This document shows positions 1 through 8,329 of a DNA stretch of 64,000 bases, in pieces. Every line of letters starts with the position of its first letter. Position 1 is the first letter of the stretch. Where the stretch lies: the NCBI RefSeq assembly GCF_024297185.1, contig NZ_JANCTD010000003.1, positions 434,001-498,000 of the forward strand. The letters are read 5' to 3'. The notes under the pieces are model-generated. The model saw nothing but the letters and a program-made list of their open reading frames with translations. It did no database searches and was not told the origin of the DNA. This DNA comes from Lewinella sp. JB7 (GTDB lineage: Bacteria; Bacteroidota; Bacteroidia; Chitinophagales; Saprospiraceae). The position numbers and the translations under genes are program-made.

Positions 1-1
1 G

Positions 2-133
2 TTGCTCTACAGTATGGACAGTCCGAGTGCCAGCGGCGCCCGGGGCTTCACGCGGGGAAACATCTTCGACACTACCGGAAAACTCGTAGCCAGCGTCGTG
101 CAGGAGGGTATGTTGCGCGAGAAGAGGGGATAA
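2..133 (+). CDS. tesB: acyl-CoA thioesterase II, C-terminal fragment
   Basis: Only the last 43 codons lie in the window, so the gene begins before base 1. The residues carry the end of the second hot-dog domain of TesB-type thioesterases: a [17 protein letters not shown] stretch (the family has a D/E-SP-xA-xGRGx-RG pattern), then [19 protein letters not shown] and a short basic tail. The enzyme hydrolyses acyl-CoA to free fatty acid and CoA in the cytoplasm. The next gene starts about 75 bp downstream on the same strand. The family call rests on this C-terminal motif only, but it is distinctive. Confidence 0.8.
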   Translation: MLYSMDSPSASGARGFTRGNIFDTTGKLVASVVQEGMLREKRG

Positions 134-208
134 GAGTAGCTTCACCACGTATGCGGTAAATTGGCGGGAAAGCCGGGCTCACCGGTGTACATAAATGCAA
201 CGGATTTT

Positions 209-853
209 ATGGACGTACCACCCGCTATAATCGGACTCATGGTAGTCACGGCGGTGGCGGTGGCGTGGCTGATCTATTATTACCTGAAGAACCGCAAGGT
301 TGGAACGGACACCCAGCGGATCCTCAGCGACCGCGACTTGTTGCAGCGCCTTTCCCGCGAACCGGACGGCTTTCTCACCCCCGACCGCCTGTCCAAGACC
401 AGTCAGCTCACCAAGTCACAGGCGCGTATTCGGTTACAGAAACTGTCCATGGCGGGTATGGTGGACCAGGCGTACAACAAGCGGTTGAAGGCTCACTATT
501 CCCTACGGCATCCCATCGCGGAGCGGGAGCAACCCGTGCTTTCTTCCGATCCCTTTCTGACGGTTGAGGACCTACTCACCATATTCGAGCTTTACGACTA
601 CCGGCCCCGTGATCAGGACCTCATCATGAGTACCGGTCTGCCCCTCGCCCTGATCCGGCGGGAGATGAAATACTTCTCCGGTGCGGGTATTGTCGACATA
701 CTGCATATGTCGGAGGGTTACGGCAAGCAGTCCCAGCGGATATATGTATTGGTCGAACCCTACCGCAGTCGGCCGGAAGAGTTCCGATCGCTGGCGGACC
801 GCTGCGATCTTGAGTTACGTACCCTTTTGCGTAACGACAATTTTATCGTCTAG
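209..853 (+). CDS. membrane-anchored winged-helix protein, unknown function
   Basis: About 214 residues from the ATG at 209; the frame stays open upstream to a TTG at 161, but the ATG directly precedes a good membrane anchor. One N-terminal transmembrane helix (residues about 6-27) is followed by a basic KNRK stop-transfer stretch. The soluble part looks like two winged-helix units in tandem: residues about 40-100 have helix-turn-helix character (LTPDRLSKTSQLTKSQARIR) and residues about 120-185 repeat the layout (LTIFELYDYRPRDQDLIMST). This is inferred from pattern only. It may be an inner-membrane transcription factor or a scaffold using winged-helix folds for protein contacts. I do not recognise a named family. 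It sits alone between tesB and the ABC-F gene. Confidence 0.6.
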   Translation: MDVPPAIIGLMVVTAVAVAWLIYYYLKNRKVGTDTQRILSDRDLLQRLSREPDGFLTPDRLSKTSQLTKSQARIRLQKLSMAGMVDQAYNKRLKAHYSLRHPIAEREQPVLSSDPFLTVEDLLTIFELYDYRPRDQDLIMSTGLPLALIRREMKYFSGAGIVDILHMSEGYGKQSQRIYVLVEPYRSRPEEFRSLADRCDLELRTLLRNDNFIV

Positions 854-920
854 GCGCAACCTCCCCGCCCCCCTTATTCCGATCGCGCTGAGGAGTTTAG
901 CAACTCAGGTCGGCAATTTG

Positions 921-928
921 TACCTTTG
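921..928 (+). promoter_or_regulatory. -7 element TACCTTTG upstream of the ABC-F gene
   Basis: Exact match to the Bacteroidota primary-sigma -7 consensus TAnnTTTG. A weak T-rich -33 region (TTTAG near 895) lies about 20 bp upstream. The element is 47 bp before the ATG at 976 and supports that gene having its own promoter. Confidence 0.6.
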
Positions 929-975
929 CGGCCGCTAAGCCGAGTTTTCCGGCGCGCGCCCCAATCTTGTATCCT

Positions 976-2895
976 ATGCTAACCGCCACCGGTATCTACC
1001 AACAGTACGGCGATCGTATTCTCTTCGACCGCGTGACGTTCACCGTCGGCACCCGCGATAAGGTCGGCCTGGTCGGGCGCAACGGCGCGGGCAAGTCCAC
1101 GATGCTGAAGATCATCGCCGGGGATCTCACCCCCGATGAAGGCAAGGTGCAACGGGAAAGCGGTTCCACCCTCGGGTATTTGCACCAGGAGATGGACATG
1201 CCCACCGGCAATACCGTCATGGAGGAAACCCTCACGGCCTTCGCCCACATCCAGGAGATGGAGGACCGGCTGGAAGCCCTGAACAAGGAGATGGAAGTTC
1301 GGACCGATTACACTTCCGACTCCTATTCGAATATGCTGGAAGAATTTACCCACCTGACCGAAAAATTCGCTCTGGTCGGTGGCATCACGATGGAAGCGGA
1401 AGCCGAACGGGTACTGAAGGGGCTGGGCTTCAAGAACGGTGATTTTAACCGGCAAACCACCGAATTCAGCGGCGGCTGGCAAATGCGGATCGAACTGGCC
1501 AAAATGCTGCTGCAACGGCCGGACTACCTGTTGCTCGACGAGCCGACGAACCACCTCGATATCGAGTCCATCATCTGGCTCGAAAATTGGCTGGCGTCGT
1601 ACGCCGGGGCGGTCATTACGATCAGTCACGATAAGCAGTTTCTTGATAACGTGACCAGCCGGACGCTGGAGATCGAACTCGGTAACGTTTACGATTATAA
1701 AGCGGGGTACAGCAAGTACGTCGAGCTCCAGGCCGAACGGCGGGAAAAAGCCGAAGCCGCCTACCTGAATCAGCAAAAGGTGATCGCGGACAAGGAGCGC
1801 ACCATCAGTCGCTTCATGGCGAAAGCCACCAAGACGAAGATGGCGCAGTCCATGCAGAAGCAGCTCGATAAGATCGAGCGCATCGAATTGGACGTGACGG
1901 ACAATTCGGTCATGAACCTGCGTTTTCCCCCCGCGCCCCGTTCCGGCGCCATCACCCTGCAGGCCCGCAAGATCACGAAGACCTACGGCAACCTCAACGT
2001 GCTGCGCGGCGTCGACCTGAAGGTGGACCGGAAAGATCGCGTCGCCTTCGTCGGGCAGAACGGGCAGGGAAAAACGACCCTGGCCAAGATTTTGATCGGT
2101 AACATTCCCGCGACCGCCGGAGAGGTGGAACTCGGTCACAACGTCAGTGTCGGCTACTACGCTCAGAACCAGAGCGATGCCCTCGACGGCAACAAGACGT
2201 TGCTGGAAACAATGGAGGAGGCCAGTCCGCCCGAAATGCGCACCCGCCTGCGCAGCGTCCTGGGGGCTTTCCTCTTTACCGGTGAAGATCAGGACAAAAA
2301 AGTGATGGTCCTCTCCGGTGGGGAGCGCGCCCGGCTCGCTCTGGCCTGTATGCTGCTGCGCCCCTTCAATCTGCTGGTGCTGGACGAACCGACGAACCAC
2401 CTCGACATGGCCAGTAAGGATATGCTGAAGTCCGCGCTGATGGAGTACGACGGCACCTTGCTGGTGGTCAGTCACGACCGGGAGTTCCTTGCCGGTCTCA
2501 CGGATCGCACCATTGAGTTCCGCGATCACCAGCTCTACGAGCACCTGGGTGACGTGAATACCTTCCTTGAGAAGCGCCAGCTGGACGATATGCGCAGCGT
2601 GGAGTTGGAGAAGCCGAAGAATGGAACGACTTCCCCGGACACGGTCAGCAAACCCGCCCTCCAACTCAGCAACGAAGAGGTGCGCAAACTGCAGAAAGAA
2701 GTTGCGACCGCCGAGCGGAAGATCGAACGCCTGGAGCAGGACATCGAGAAGCTTCATCTCCGGATGTCCGACCCCGATTTTTACAACGACCAGGCCCGGG
2801 TTGACCGCACCACCGAGGAGCTCAAACGGAAGCAGGCGGACCTCGCCGAAGTAATGGAAAGCTGGGAAACGGCCAGTGAAGCCCTGGGGGAATAA
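976..2895 (+). CDS. ABC-F family ATPase
   Basis: 639 residues, the usual length for Uup/YdiF-type ABC-F proteins. Two nucleotide-binding domains are visible: Walker A GRNGAGKST (about 34-42), signature FSGGWQMR and Walker B LLLDEPTNHLD (about 187); then GQNGQGKTT (about 360), LSGGERARL (about 446) and VLDEPTNHLD (about 467). Between them is the charged P-site tether linker (about 245-310), and the C-terminus (about 555-635) is a coiled coil. There is no membrane domain, so this is a cytosolic, ribosome-associated factor rather than a transporter; the family acts on stalled translation or gives antibiotic protection. A TTG at 967 is also in frame, but the ATG at 976 matches the usual N-terminus. 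The opposite strand has a same-length open frame that is only a codon shadow. Confidence 0.9.
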   Translation: MLTATGIYQQYGDRILFDRVTFTVGTRDKVGLVGRNGAGKSTMLKIIAGDLTPDEGKVQRESGSTLGYLHQEMDMPTGNTVMEETLTAFAHIQEMEDRLEALNKEMEVRTDYTSDSYSNMLEEFTHLTEKFALVGGITMEAEAERVLKGLGFKNGDFNRQTTEFSGGWQMRIELAKMLLQRPDYLLLDEPTNHLDIESIIWLENWLASYAGAVITISHDKQFLDNVTSRTLEIELGNVYDYKAGYSKYVELQAERREKAEAAYLNQQKVIADKERTISRFMAKATKTKMAQSMQKQLDKIERIELDVTDNSVMNLRFPPAPRSGAITLQARKITKTYGNLNVLRGVDLKVDRKDRVAFVGQNGQGKTTLAKILIGNIPATAGEVELGHNVSVGYYAQNQSDALDGNKTLLETMEEASPPEMRTRLRSVLGAFLFTGEDQDKKVMVLSGGERARLALACMLLRPFNLLVLDEPTNHLDMASKDMLKSALMEYDGTLLVVSHDREFLAGLTDRTIEFRDHQLYEHLGDVNTFLEKRQLDDMRSVELEKPKNGTTSPDTVSKPALQLSNEEVRKLQKEVATAERKIERLEQDIEKLHLRMSDPDFYNDQARVDRTTEELKRKQADLAEVMESWETASEALGE

Positions 2896-3063
2896 GGGCA
2901 GCCACAATTTAAAATTCCGCCGCCCGCCGACACGGGTTTAAAAAATTCTTAATTAGCTCCCGGGGGCTATACTTTTCCATTGCGGCAAACGTATATTACG
3001 TATCAAGCTACCGGGGTGTTCACTCCCTCCCCCCGACGGCCGTAATTCGAAACAAAGCCCCCC

Positions 3064-4260
3064 ATGAAAATTGTCGTCGCCAGGCTCGTTGCTCTCGTGC
3101 TGTGCGTCCTGGCCTTCGCGAACACGAACCTCACCAACCTGGGCAATCCCGCCAGCTACCAGCGCTTTTCCATTCCGTTTTACGCGCAACCGGTTTCCGT
3201 CACTTACGATCCGAACATGCTGATCGCCGAGCCGACCGTTCTCAACAACCAAGCGATCCGTAGTGCCTACAATCAGCTACAGCGCCGCCCCACCCAGGTG
3301 CTGCTGAACCACTTGCTGGACGCGAAGGGTCGTTTCGGACTTAATGACTTCCTCTTCTTCAAACTCGCGCGCAACACCGTCAACACCATTTACCGGGGCA
3401 CTTCTCCTTCCGCCCAGACGATCACCCTGTACAAACTGTTGATCGATTCCGGCTTCGACGCACGGCTCACCTTCCGGGGCGATCAGGTGTACCTCAACGT
3501 TTATACGAAGGAAGAACTGTTCGAAGTGCCCATCATCGAATCGGACGGGCGCCCCTACGCCAACATCAGCTGTCTCGACGGGGAGTGTGAGGGCCGGCAG
3601 CGGCTGTACATCTTCAACGATCACCCCAATCCCCGGGGCAAGTCCTTCGGCTTCCAACTCAATAGCTGGCCCAAACTGGCGGAGCAACCCACCGCTAAGG
3701 ACCTTACCTTTAATTTTCACGGCGTACCGCAGGCCATGAGCGTCACCTTCGACAAGACGATGGTGGACATCATGACGGATTATCCCTTCATCCACGAGTA
3801 CTGCTATCTCGAAACGCCCCTCTCCCCCACCCTGACCAAAAGCCTGCTTCCCCAGCTGCGGCAGCTGATGCGCGGTATGGATGTCCAGCAGCAACTGGAG
3901 CTCCTGACCAGTTTCACCCGCTCCGCTTTCGCCTACAAGGAGGATAACGAATACTTCGGCCGGTCCAAGCCAATGGTACCTGAAGAACTGTTCGGGTACA
4001 GCTATTCGGACTGCGAGGATCGCTCCGCACTTTTCTTCGCCCTCGTGCGTGACCTGCTCGACCTGCCCATGGCCGTCATCGCCTACGACGACCACCTAAC
4101 GGTAGCCGTCGGTGGTGACATGCCGGGAGACTCGTTCAATTACCGCGGACAGCGCTACGTCTTCTGCGACCCCACCGGCCCCCGCAACAGCAGCCGCATC
4201 GGTCAGGTTCCTCCCGGCTACGAGGACAAAAACTTCACCGTCATCGGCACTTACAATTAA
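3064..4260 (+). CDS. secreted transglutaminase-like protein
   Basis: 398 residues with an N-terminal signal-like helix (MKIVVARLVALVLCVLAFAN). The C-terminal part has the transglutaminase-like cysteine-protease arrangement: C317 in YSDCEDRSALF, H344 in DDHLTVAV and D369 in FCDPTGP, in the order and spacing of the Cys-His-Asp triad. The N-terminal half (about 30-230) is a beta-rich region with no family I can name. Predicted to be periplasmic or envelope-exposed and to cleave or cross-link peptides or protein side chains; the substrate cannot be read from sequence. It stands alone, about 170 bp after the ABC-F gene and 134 bp before the DUF2795 gene. The triad is seen directly; the activity is inferred. 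Confidence 0.75.
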   Translation: MKIVVARLVALVLCVLAFANTNLTNLGNPASYQRFSIPFYAQPVSVTYDPNMLIAEPTVLNNQAIRSAYNQLQRRPTQVLLNHLLDAKGRFGLNDFLFFKLARNTVNTIYRGTSPSAQTITLYKLLIDSGFDARLTFRGDQVYLNVYTKEELFEVPIIESDGRPYANISCLDGECEGRQRLYIFNDHPNPRGKSFGFQLNSWPKLAEQPTAKDLTFNFHGVPQAMSVTFDKTMVDIMTDYPFIHEYCYLETPLSPTLTKSLLPQLRQLMRGMDVQQQLELLTSFTRSAFAYKEDNEYFGRSKPMVPEELFGYSYSDCEDRSALFFALVRDLLDLPMAVIAYDDHLTVAVGGDMPGDSFNYRGQRYVFCDPTGPRNSSRIGQVPPGYEDKNFTVIGTYN

Positions 4261-4321
4261 TTGCCCCTCAGCCTCTTACATCCTGATTACATCCTTGATC
4301 TCCGGAGTGTCCGCGAATTAC

Positions 4322-4329
4322 TACATTTG
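4322..4329 (+). promoter_or_regulatory. -7 element TACATTTG upstream of the DUF2795 gene
   Basis: Exact TAnnTTTG match 65 bp before the ATG at 4395. A TTG at 4295 lies 24 bp upstream, slightly long for the -33/-7 spacing. Confidence 0.55.
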
Positions 4330-4394
4330 CCGCCTCAACGAACGGGAACAATTCCCGCGCTCGCGGCTTTTTTAGGTACTTAAACACAGTTAGC

Positions 4395-4616
4395 ATGTAT
4401 TGGACCCTCGAACTCGCTTCACATCTGGAGGATGCCCCCTGGCCCGCCACCCGCGACGAACTGATCGACTTCGCCATCCGCTCCGGTAGCCCCCTCGAAG
4501 TGATCGAGAATCTGCAGGCCATGGAAGACGAAGGCGAAACCTACGAAGCCATCGATGATATCTGGCCGGACTATCCCCGCAAGGACGACTTTCTGTTCAA
4601 CGAGGACGAGTACTAG
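4395..4616 (+). CDS. DUF2795 small acidic protein
   Basis: 73 residues starting MYWTLELASHLEDAPWP. It matches the small DUF2795-type protein common in Bacteroidota: an all-helical core with the pattern ATRDELIDFAIRSG-PLEVIENLQ, followed by an acidic tail (DDIWPDYPRKDDFLFNEDEY). Known members are cytoplasmic and uncharacterised; the helical core resembles very small DNA- or protein-binding folds, which is inference. It has its own -7 element and is followed by a strong hairpin at 4686-4724, so it is probably monocistronic. Confidence 0.75.
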   Translation: MYWTLELASHLEDAPWPATRDELIDFAIRSGSPLEVIENLQAMEDEGETYEAIDDIWPDYPRKDDFLFNEDEY

Positions 4617-4685
4617 CCAGCTTCCCCCGCCGGACCGGTCCAGCCGTCTCCGCGCACCGGACTACTACCTCCGCGCTTCATCCAG

Positions 4686-4724
4686 CGGCGAAAGCCGGCA
4701 GCCGCGTGTTGCCGGCTTTCGCCG
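4686..4724 (+). terminator. 15-bp GC-rich stem-loop between the DUF2795 gene and cmk
   Basis: Perfect inverted repeat, arms 4686-4700 and 4710-4724, with a 9-nt loop. It follows the DUF2795 stop by about 70 bp. No T-tract follows, so it is an atypical terminator; an RNA processing or mRNA-stability hairpin is equally possible. It covers the in-frame GTG at 4706, which argues against that codon being the cmk start. Confidence 0.5.
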
Positions 4725-4768
4725 TATTATGCCGACCCCCCGGCAAACTTTTCCAATCCGTGATTTCC

Positions 4769-5449
4769 GTGGCAAATCCCCGACTTACCATCGCCATCGA
4801 CGGCTATTCCGCCTGTGGCAAATCCACCCTCGCCCGCGCCCTGGCCAAACGTCTGGGCTACAGCTACATCGATACCGGAGCCATGTACCGGGCCGTTACC
4901 CTGTACTTACAGCGCGAGGGAGTGGATATCGGCGACCAGGAAGCGATCTCGGACGCTATGGATGGACTTCGCATCGCCTTTCGCCCCTCCGACAATCACG
5001 TACTGCTGAACGGGGAGGACGTGGAACGGGAGATCCGGGGGCTGGCCGTCAGTAAAATGGTCTCCCCGGTGGCGGCCCTGTCCGCGGTACGGCGAGCCAT
5101 GGTCGATCAGCAAAGAAAAATGGGGGCCGCCGGGGGAGTTATCCTCGACGGTCGGGACATCGGCACGGTAGTCTTCCCCGATGCCGACCTGAAACTGTTC
5201 GTCGTCGCCGATCTGGATACCCGGGTAGATCGCCGCCTGCGGGAACTGGTCGCCGCCGGGCGGGAAGTTCGCAGAGAAGACGTTGCCGCCAACCTGGAGG
5301 AGCGCGATTACATCGACAGCCACCGGGCCGATAGTCCCCTGCGGCAGGCCGAGGACGCTATCCTACTGGACAATACCCACCTCGACCTGAACCAACTCGT
5401 GGAGCGGGGGGTAGAACTCGTGGAGGACCTTAGAAAAGACCCAGAATAA
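4769..5449 (+). CDS. cmk: cytidylate kinase
   Basis: 226 residues from the GTG at 4769 (MANPRLTIAIDGYSACGKST); GTG codons at 4760 and 4706 are also in frame, but the latter lies inside a hairpin, and the family usually starts 3-6 residues before the LTIAIDG strand. Motifs: P-loop GYSACGKST, YIDTGAMYRAV for the CMP-binding region, and the conserved GRDIGTVVFPDADLK segment, then the RR-EL lid and the ERDYIDSHRADSPL family motif. It transfers phosphate from ATP to CMP or dCMP in pyrimidine nucleotide synthesis. The last 20 bp overlap the 3' end of the convergent DUF4112 gene. Confidence 0.93.
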   Translation: MANPRLTIAIDGYSACGKSTLARALAKRLGYSYIDTGAMYRAVTLYLQREGVDIGDQEAISDAMDGLRIAFRPSDNHVLLNGEDVEREIRGLAVSKMVSPVAALSAVRRAMVDQQRKMGAAGGVILDGRDIGTVVFPDADLKLFVVADLDTRVDRRLRELVAAGREVRREDVAANLEERDYIDSHRADSPLRQAEDAILLDNTHLDLNQLVERGVELVEDLRKDPE

Positions 5450-5921
5450 GTTCGAAGATCTTTACCGTAACCCATACGAGGACGATCATCAGTACCACGA
5501 TGGCCGCGATCACGGCTAACACCACCGGCCATACGCTGCCGCGGTGCTTACCCTCCTCGTAGTATTCCTTCATCAACTGGGCGTTGCGGTAGTTGGCCTT
5601 GTACACCAGGTCGAAGAGGTTACCGAGGATGGGTATGGCACCCACGAAGGCATCCAGTACTACATTGACGAGCATCCGGGCTACGAGCATGGGACTGGCA
5701 CCGTGGCGGGCCATCGTAGCGACCAGCGTACCCGACATGCCCAGCGAAATGATGTCTCCGGCACCGGGCACCAGACCGAGAATGAAGTCCAGTCCGAAGC
5801 GGAGGTCCGTGCCCGGAATGCGGAATTTGGTGTCGAGCACGCGACTGAAGGAGTCTACCCACCGCAGTTGGGGGACTTGGCGTTGCTGCTCGGTAAGGAT
5901 AGGATGGTCGGGGGTATGCAT
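5430..5921 (-). CDS. DUF4112 membrane protein
   Basis: 163 residues. The core RWVDSFSRVLDTKFRIPGT followed by LDFILGLVPGAGD is the hallmark of DUF4112. Hydrophobic helices lie at about 45-72, about 80-105 (VNVVLDAFVGAIPILGNLFDLVYK) and 130-163, so it is a small inner-membrane protein of unknown role. It converges on and overlaps cmk by 20 bp. Upstream (5922-6033) is the 3' region of the next minus-strand gene, so the two may be co-transcribed. Confidence 0.8.
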   Translation of the reverse strand: MHTPDHPILTEQQRQVPQLRWVDSFSRVLDTKFRIPGTDLRFGLDFILGLVPGAGDIISLGMSGTLVATMARHGASPMLVARMLVNVVLDAFVGAIPILGNLFDLVYKANYRNAQLMKEYYEEGKHRGSVWPVVLAVIAAIVVLMIVLVWVTVKIFELILGLF

Positions 5922-6033
5922 CGGCGAGATTTATGACCGGAGTGGTCACCGACTTCAATCGCAGGAACGGCCGGCAGGTTCGTTTACCCGGAAGGATGGC
6001 TTGACGGAAATACCGTTGCTCCCGCGTCCCCGC

Positions 6034-6816
6034 CTACCGATGTTCGGGGGAGGGAGAAAAGTGATCCGGCGGCAGGGCGGGGTTAAGTTCGACGTCGGTG
6101 ATCGTCATGCGCATGCTTTCCCGGCCGGCAACGCGTTGCCGCAGCGAGGTGGGGAGCAGCAGCCCGTCAAACCTCCGGTAATCGTCGAAGTAGGTTTCCA
6201 CAACCGTGGTACGCCCGGTAGCGCCGCGCGACTTGGCGATCTGGCAAACCGGCAACAGGCTTTTCTTCCCGAAGTAATGCGTCTGATCGTAACCCGAAGC
6301 GTGGGTCACGTGAATGCCGTACACGGGTACATTCTCCAGTACCGTATCGGCCACGGTTTGCAGCCGGTAGCCCCGCCGCGCGTAGTCGATAAACACGTTG
6401 AGAAAGGGATGATCGCGTACGGCCGCCAACTCCTCTCCTTCCAGCAACCGGGGTTCCGTAATGCCCTGCATGGGGAAGGTCATCCAGGCGACCCGGCCAT
6501 CGTAGGCCTGGATCATGGGACTGTCCCGGATACCAACCTCGATCCGCTGCTTCCCGCCCGCGGCGGTGGTGATCGACAGGGGGAATTCCAGACCCTCCAC
6601 GACGGTGGTACCCTGCATGCGCAGCGACCGAACGGCCCGCCAGGCCTCCGCACCTCCGATGCTGTCGACGTAGCCGGCCGCGATCCCTTCCGCACCCTTT
6701 TCCTGGGCGTTGGCCGCCGGGCTATATGCCAGGAGAACAACCAGCGACAGTAGCGCCGCGAATCTGGATAAAAAAGGTATGTCGGGCACGGTAAATTGTT
6801 GTCGGTGAACGGTCAT
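6034..6816 (-). CDS. LolA-like secreted protein
   Basis: About 260 residues with a signal peptide ending near AYSPAANAQ. The mature part begins with the helix GYVDSIGGAEAWRAVRSLRM and continues as an all-beta region with WMTFPMQG and YFDDYRRFDGLLLP patterns. This is the layout of the LolA/outer-membrane-lipoprotein-sorting superfamily variants common in Bacteroidota (a half-barrel that binds lipid-like ligands). The ATG at 6816 is the first start; a GTG at 6789 gives a shorter signal peptide and is possible. Probably periplasmic. Which ligand or lipoprotein it handles is unknown. Confidence 0.6.
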   Translation of the reverse strand: MTVHRQQFTVPDIPFLSRFAALLSLVVLLAYSPAANAQEKGAEGIAAGYVDSIGGAEAWRAVRSLRMQGTTVVEGLEFPLSITTAAGGKQRIEVGIRDSPMIQAYDGRVAWMTFPMQGITEPRLLEGEELAAVRDHPFLNVFIDYARRGYRLQTVADTVLENVPVYGIHVTHASGYDQTHYFGKKSLLPVCQIAKSRGATGRTTVVETYFDDYRRFDGLLLPTSLRQRVAGRESMRMTITDVELNPALPPDHFSPSPEHR

Positions 6817-6860
6817 CCAATATACGGCCCCGATATCCTACGGTAAACCACCCGTCCTGC

Positions 6861-6868
6861 TATCTTTG
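6861..6868 (+). promoter_or_regulatory. -7 element TATCTTTG that decides the start of the NrtR-type gene
   Basis: Exact TAnnTTTG match. Its TTG (6866-6868) is the first in-frame potential start of the following gene but lies within the promoter, upstream of the expected transcription start (about 6873-6875). Translation must therefore begin later, at the GTG at 6884. Confidence 0.6.
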
Positions 6869-6883
6869 CCCAAAGTCCGCTTA

Positions 6884-7600
6884 GTGCACCCGGAAACACG
6901 ATTCGCCAACTACTTCAAATCTGCCTTCACCGTTGACAGCGTCATCTTTGGTTTTGACGAGGGTGCCCTGAAGATTCTGCTCATCCGCCGGAGCGAGGAG
7001 CCCTTCGACGATTACTGGGCGCTCCCGGGCTACTTCGTGCGCCAGGACGAGGACCTCGACGAGGCCGCCCAGCGAACCTTGCGGGAAACCACGGGCCTGG
7101 AGAACGTCTACCTGGAGCAGGTACACACCTTCGGTTCGCCGGGGCGCCACGAATTCGGCCGCGTCATCACGGTCGCCTACTACAGCCTGGTGAAGATCGC
7201 CGACTTTACCCCGCGGGCGGACGGACTTTCGCGCGACGTGAAGTGGCACGACCTGGACGCCGTAAGCGGTCTGGCCTTCGATCACGACGAGATCGTCCGC
7301 ACCGCTACCGAGAAACTGAAGCGGAGCATCCGTACCCGTCCGGTGGGTTTCGAGCTACTGCCGCCGGAGTTTACCCTGACGGATCTGCAGCACCTCTACG
7401 AAGCGATCTGGGAAACCCGGCTCGAAAAGCGCAACTTCCGGAAGAAGATTCTGTCCATGAAGCTGCTCGTCGACCTCGAACGCATGCAGGAAGGCGTGGC
7501 GCACCGGCCCGCGCGACTGTACCGCTTCGACGAGGACCGCTACCACGAACTCACCCGCGAGGGCTTCAATTTCGAACTCCGGGAGGGCAAAAGTCGCTGA
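6884..7600 (+). CDS. NrtR-type Nudix transcriptional regulator
   Basis: 238 residues from the GTG at 6884 (the earlier TTG at 6866 is part of the promoter). N-terminal Nudix domain (about 10-135) begins SVIFGFDEGALKILLIRR, as in Bacteroidota NrtR-like regulators; the C-terminal 75 residues are a winged helix (LTDLQHLYEAIWETRLEKRN, FRKKILSMKLL). The Nudix box is degenerate: at the REUXEE positions it reads RTLRET, losing two of the three glutamates, and the first glycine is Y. That fits a sensor that binds an ADP-ribose-like or sugar-derived ligand without hydrolysing it. NrtR relatives repress NAD or pentose metabolism genes; no obvious target is adjacent, since the next gene is grpE. Confidence 0.85.
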   Translation: MHPETRFANYFKSAFTVDSVIFGFDEGALKILLIRRSEEPFDDYWALPGYFVRQDEDLDEAAQRTLRETTGLENVYLEQVHTFGSPGRHEFGRVITVAYYSLVKIADFTPRADGLSRDVKWHDLDAVSGLAFDHDEIVRTATEKLKRSIRTRPVGFELLPPEFTLTDLQHLYEAIWETRLEKRNFRKKILSMKLLVDLERMQEGVAHRPARLYRFDEDRYHELTREGFNFELREGKSR

Positions 7601-7670
7601 CTCCCCCACCCCGCCGTGGCAGGATCGGGCGGATTGACCTGACAAAGTTTCCGCAATACACCGGTGGTCC

Positions 7671-7678
7671 TACATTTG
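7671..7678 (+). promoter_or_regulatory. -7 element TACATTTG upstream of grpE
   Basis: Exact TAnnTTTG match 34 bp before the grpE ATG at 7712, in the gap after the NrtR-type gene. It is the likely start of the grpE-dnaJ-gldH transcript. Confidence 0.6.
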
Positions 7679-7711
7679 CCCCGTACCGGGGTGTTTAAAC
7701 TATTTAAGAAG

Positions 7712-8293
7712 ATGAGTAAGAAGAACCCCGATCAGCCCATCGTGGACGACGAAATGTTGAACAACAGCGATGCGTCGCCGGAAGAGCACGTACTCGACCA
7801 GGATCTGAAAACCGACGAAAACCTGCAGGAAGACCTGCCCGATACGGTCGACGTCTCGGAATTGCGTAAGCGCCTGGAGGAAAAAGAAGATCGTTACCTG
7901 CGCCTGTACGCTGAATTCGACAACTACAAACGTCGGACCCAGCGCGAACGCCTGCAGATGATGGAAACCGCCGGCAATAAGACCATGCAGGCGCTGCTTC
8001 CGGTTCTTGACGACTTCGACCGCGCCGCCCAGGTAGCCGAGCAGGACGAAGCGGCCTCGGAAGTCTGGAACAACGGCATCGGCCTCATCCACAAGAAGAT
8101 GTTGCAGGCGCTCTCGTCTCAGGGGCTTCAGCCCATGGACAGTACCGGCAAGGAATATAATCCCGATCTGTTCGAAGCCGTCACGGAAGTGCCGAATCCC
8201 GACATGAAGGGTAAGGTCGTCGACACTATCGAACGCGGTTACACGTTGAATGGCCGCATCATTCGCCACGCTAAGGTGGTCGTGGGCAGGTAA
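7712..8293 (+). CDS. grpE: GrpE nucleotide exchange factor
   Basis: 193 residues from the ATG at 7712 (MSKKNPDQPIVDDE); an upstream TTG at 7664 overlaps the promoter. An acidic, disordered N-terminus (about 1-55) leads into a long coiled coil (LRKRLEEKEDRYLRLYAEFD then NYKRRTQRER), followed by the beta-wing with the signature YNPDLFEAVTEVPNPD and IRHAKVVV. GrpE releases ADP from DnaK. It is followed 36 bp later by dnaJ on the same strand; dnaK is not in the window. Confidence 0.95.
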   Translation: MSKKNPDQPIVDDEMLNNSDASPEEHVLDQDLKTDENLQEDLPDTVDVSELRKRLEEKEDRYLRLYAEFDNYKRRTQRERLQMMETAGNKTMQALLPVLDDFDRAAQVAEQDEAASEVWNNGIGLIHKKMLQALSSQGLQPMDSTGKEYNPDLFEAVTEVPNPDMKGKVVDTIERGYTLNGRIIRHAKVVVGR

Positions 8294-8329
8294 GCAGGAG
8301 CTGCCCCCACACAAAACAAGCAAAGCCTA

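Noticed and set aside
979-2907. 642-residue open frame antisense to the ABC-F gene
   Set aside because: Exactly mirrors the length of the real gene; residues are His/Leu/Val-biased as expected for a GC-rich antisense frame and show no domain motif.
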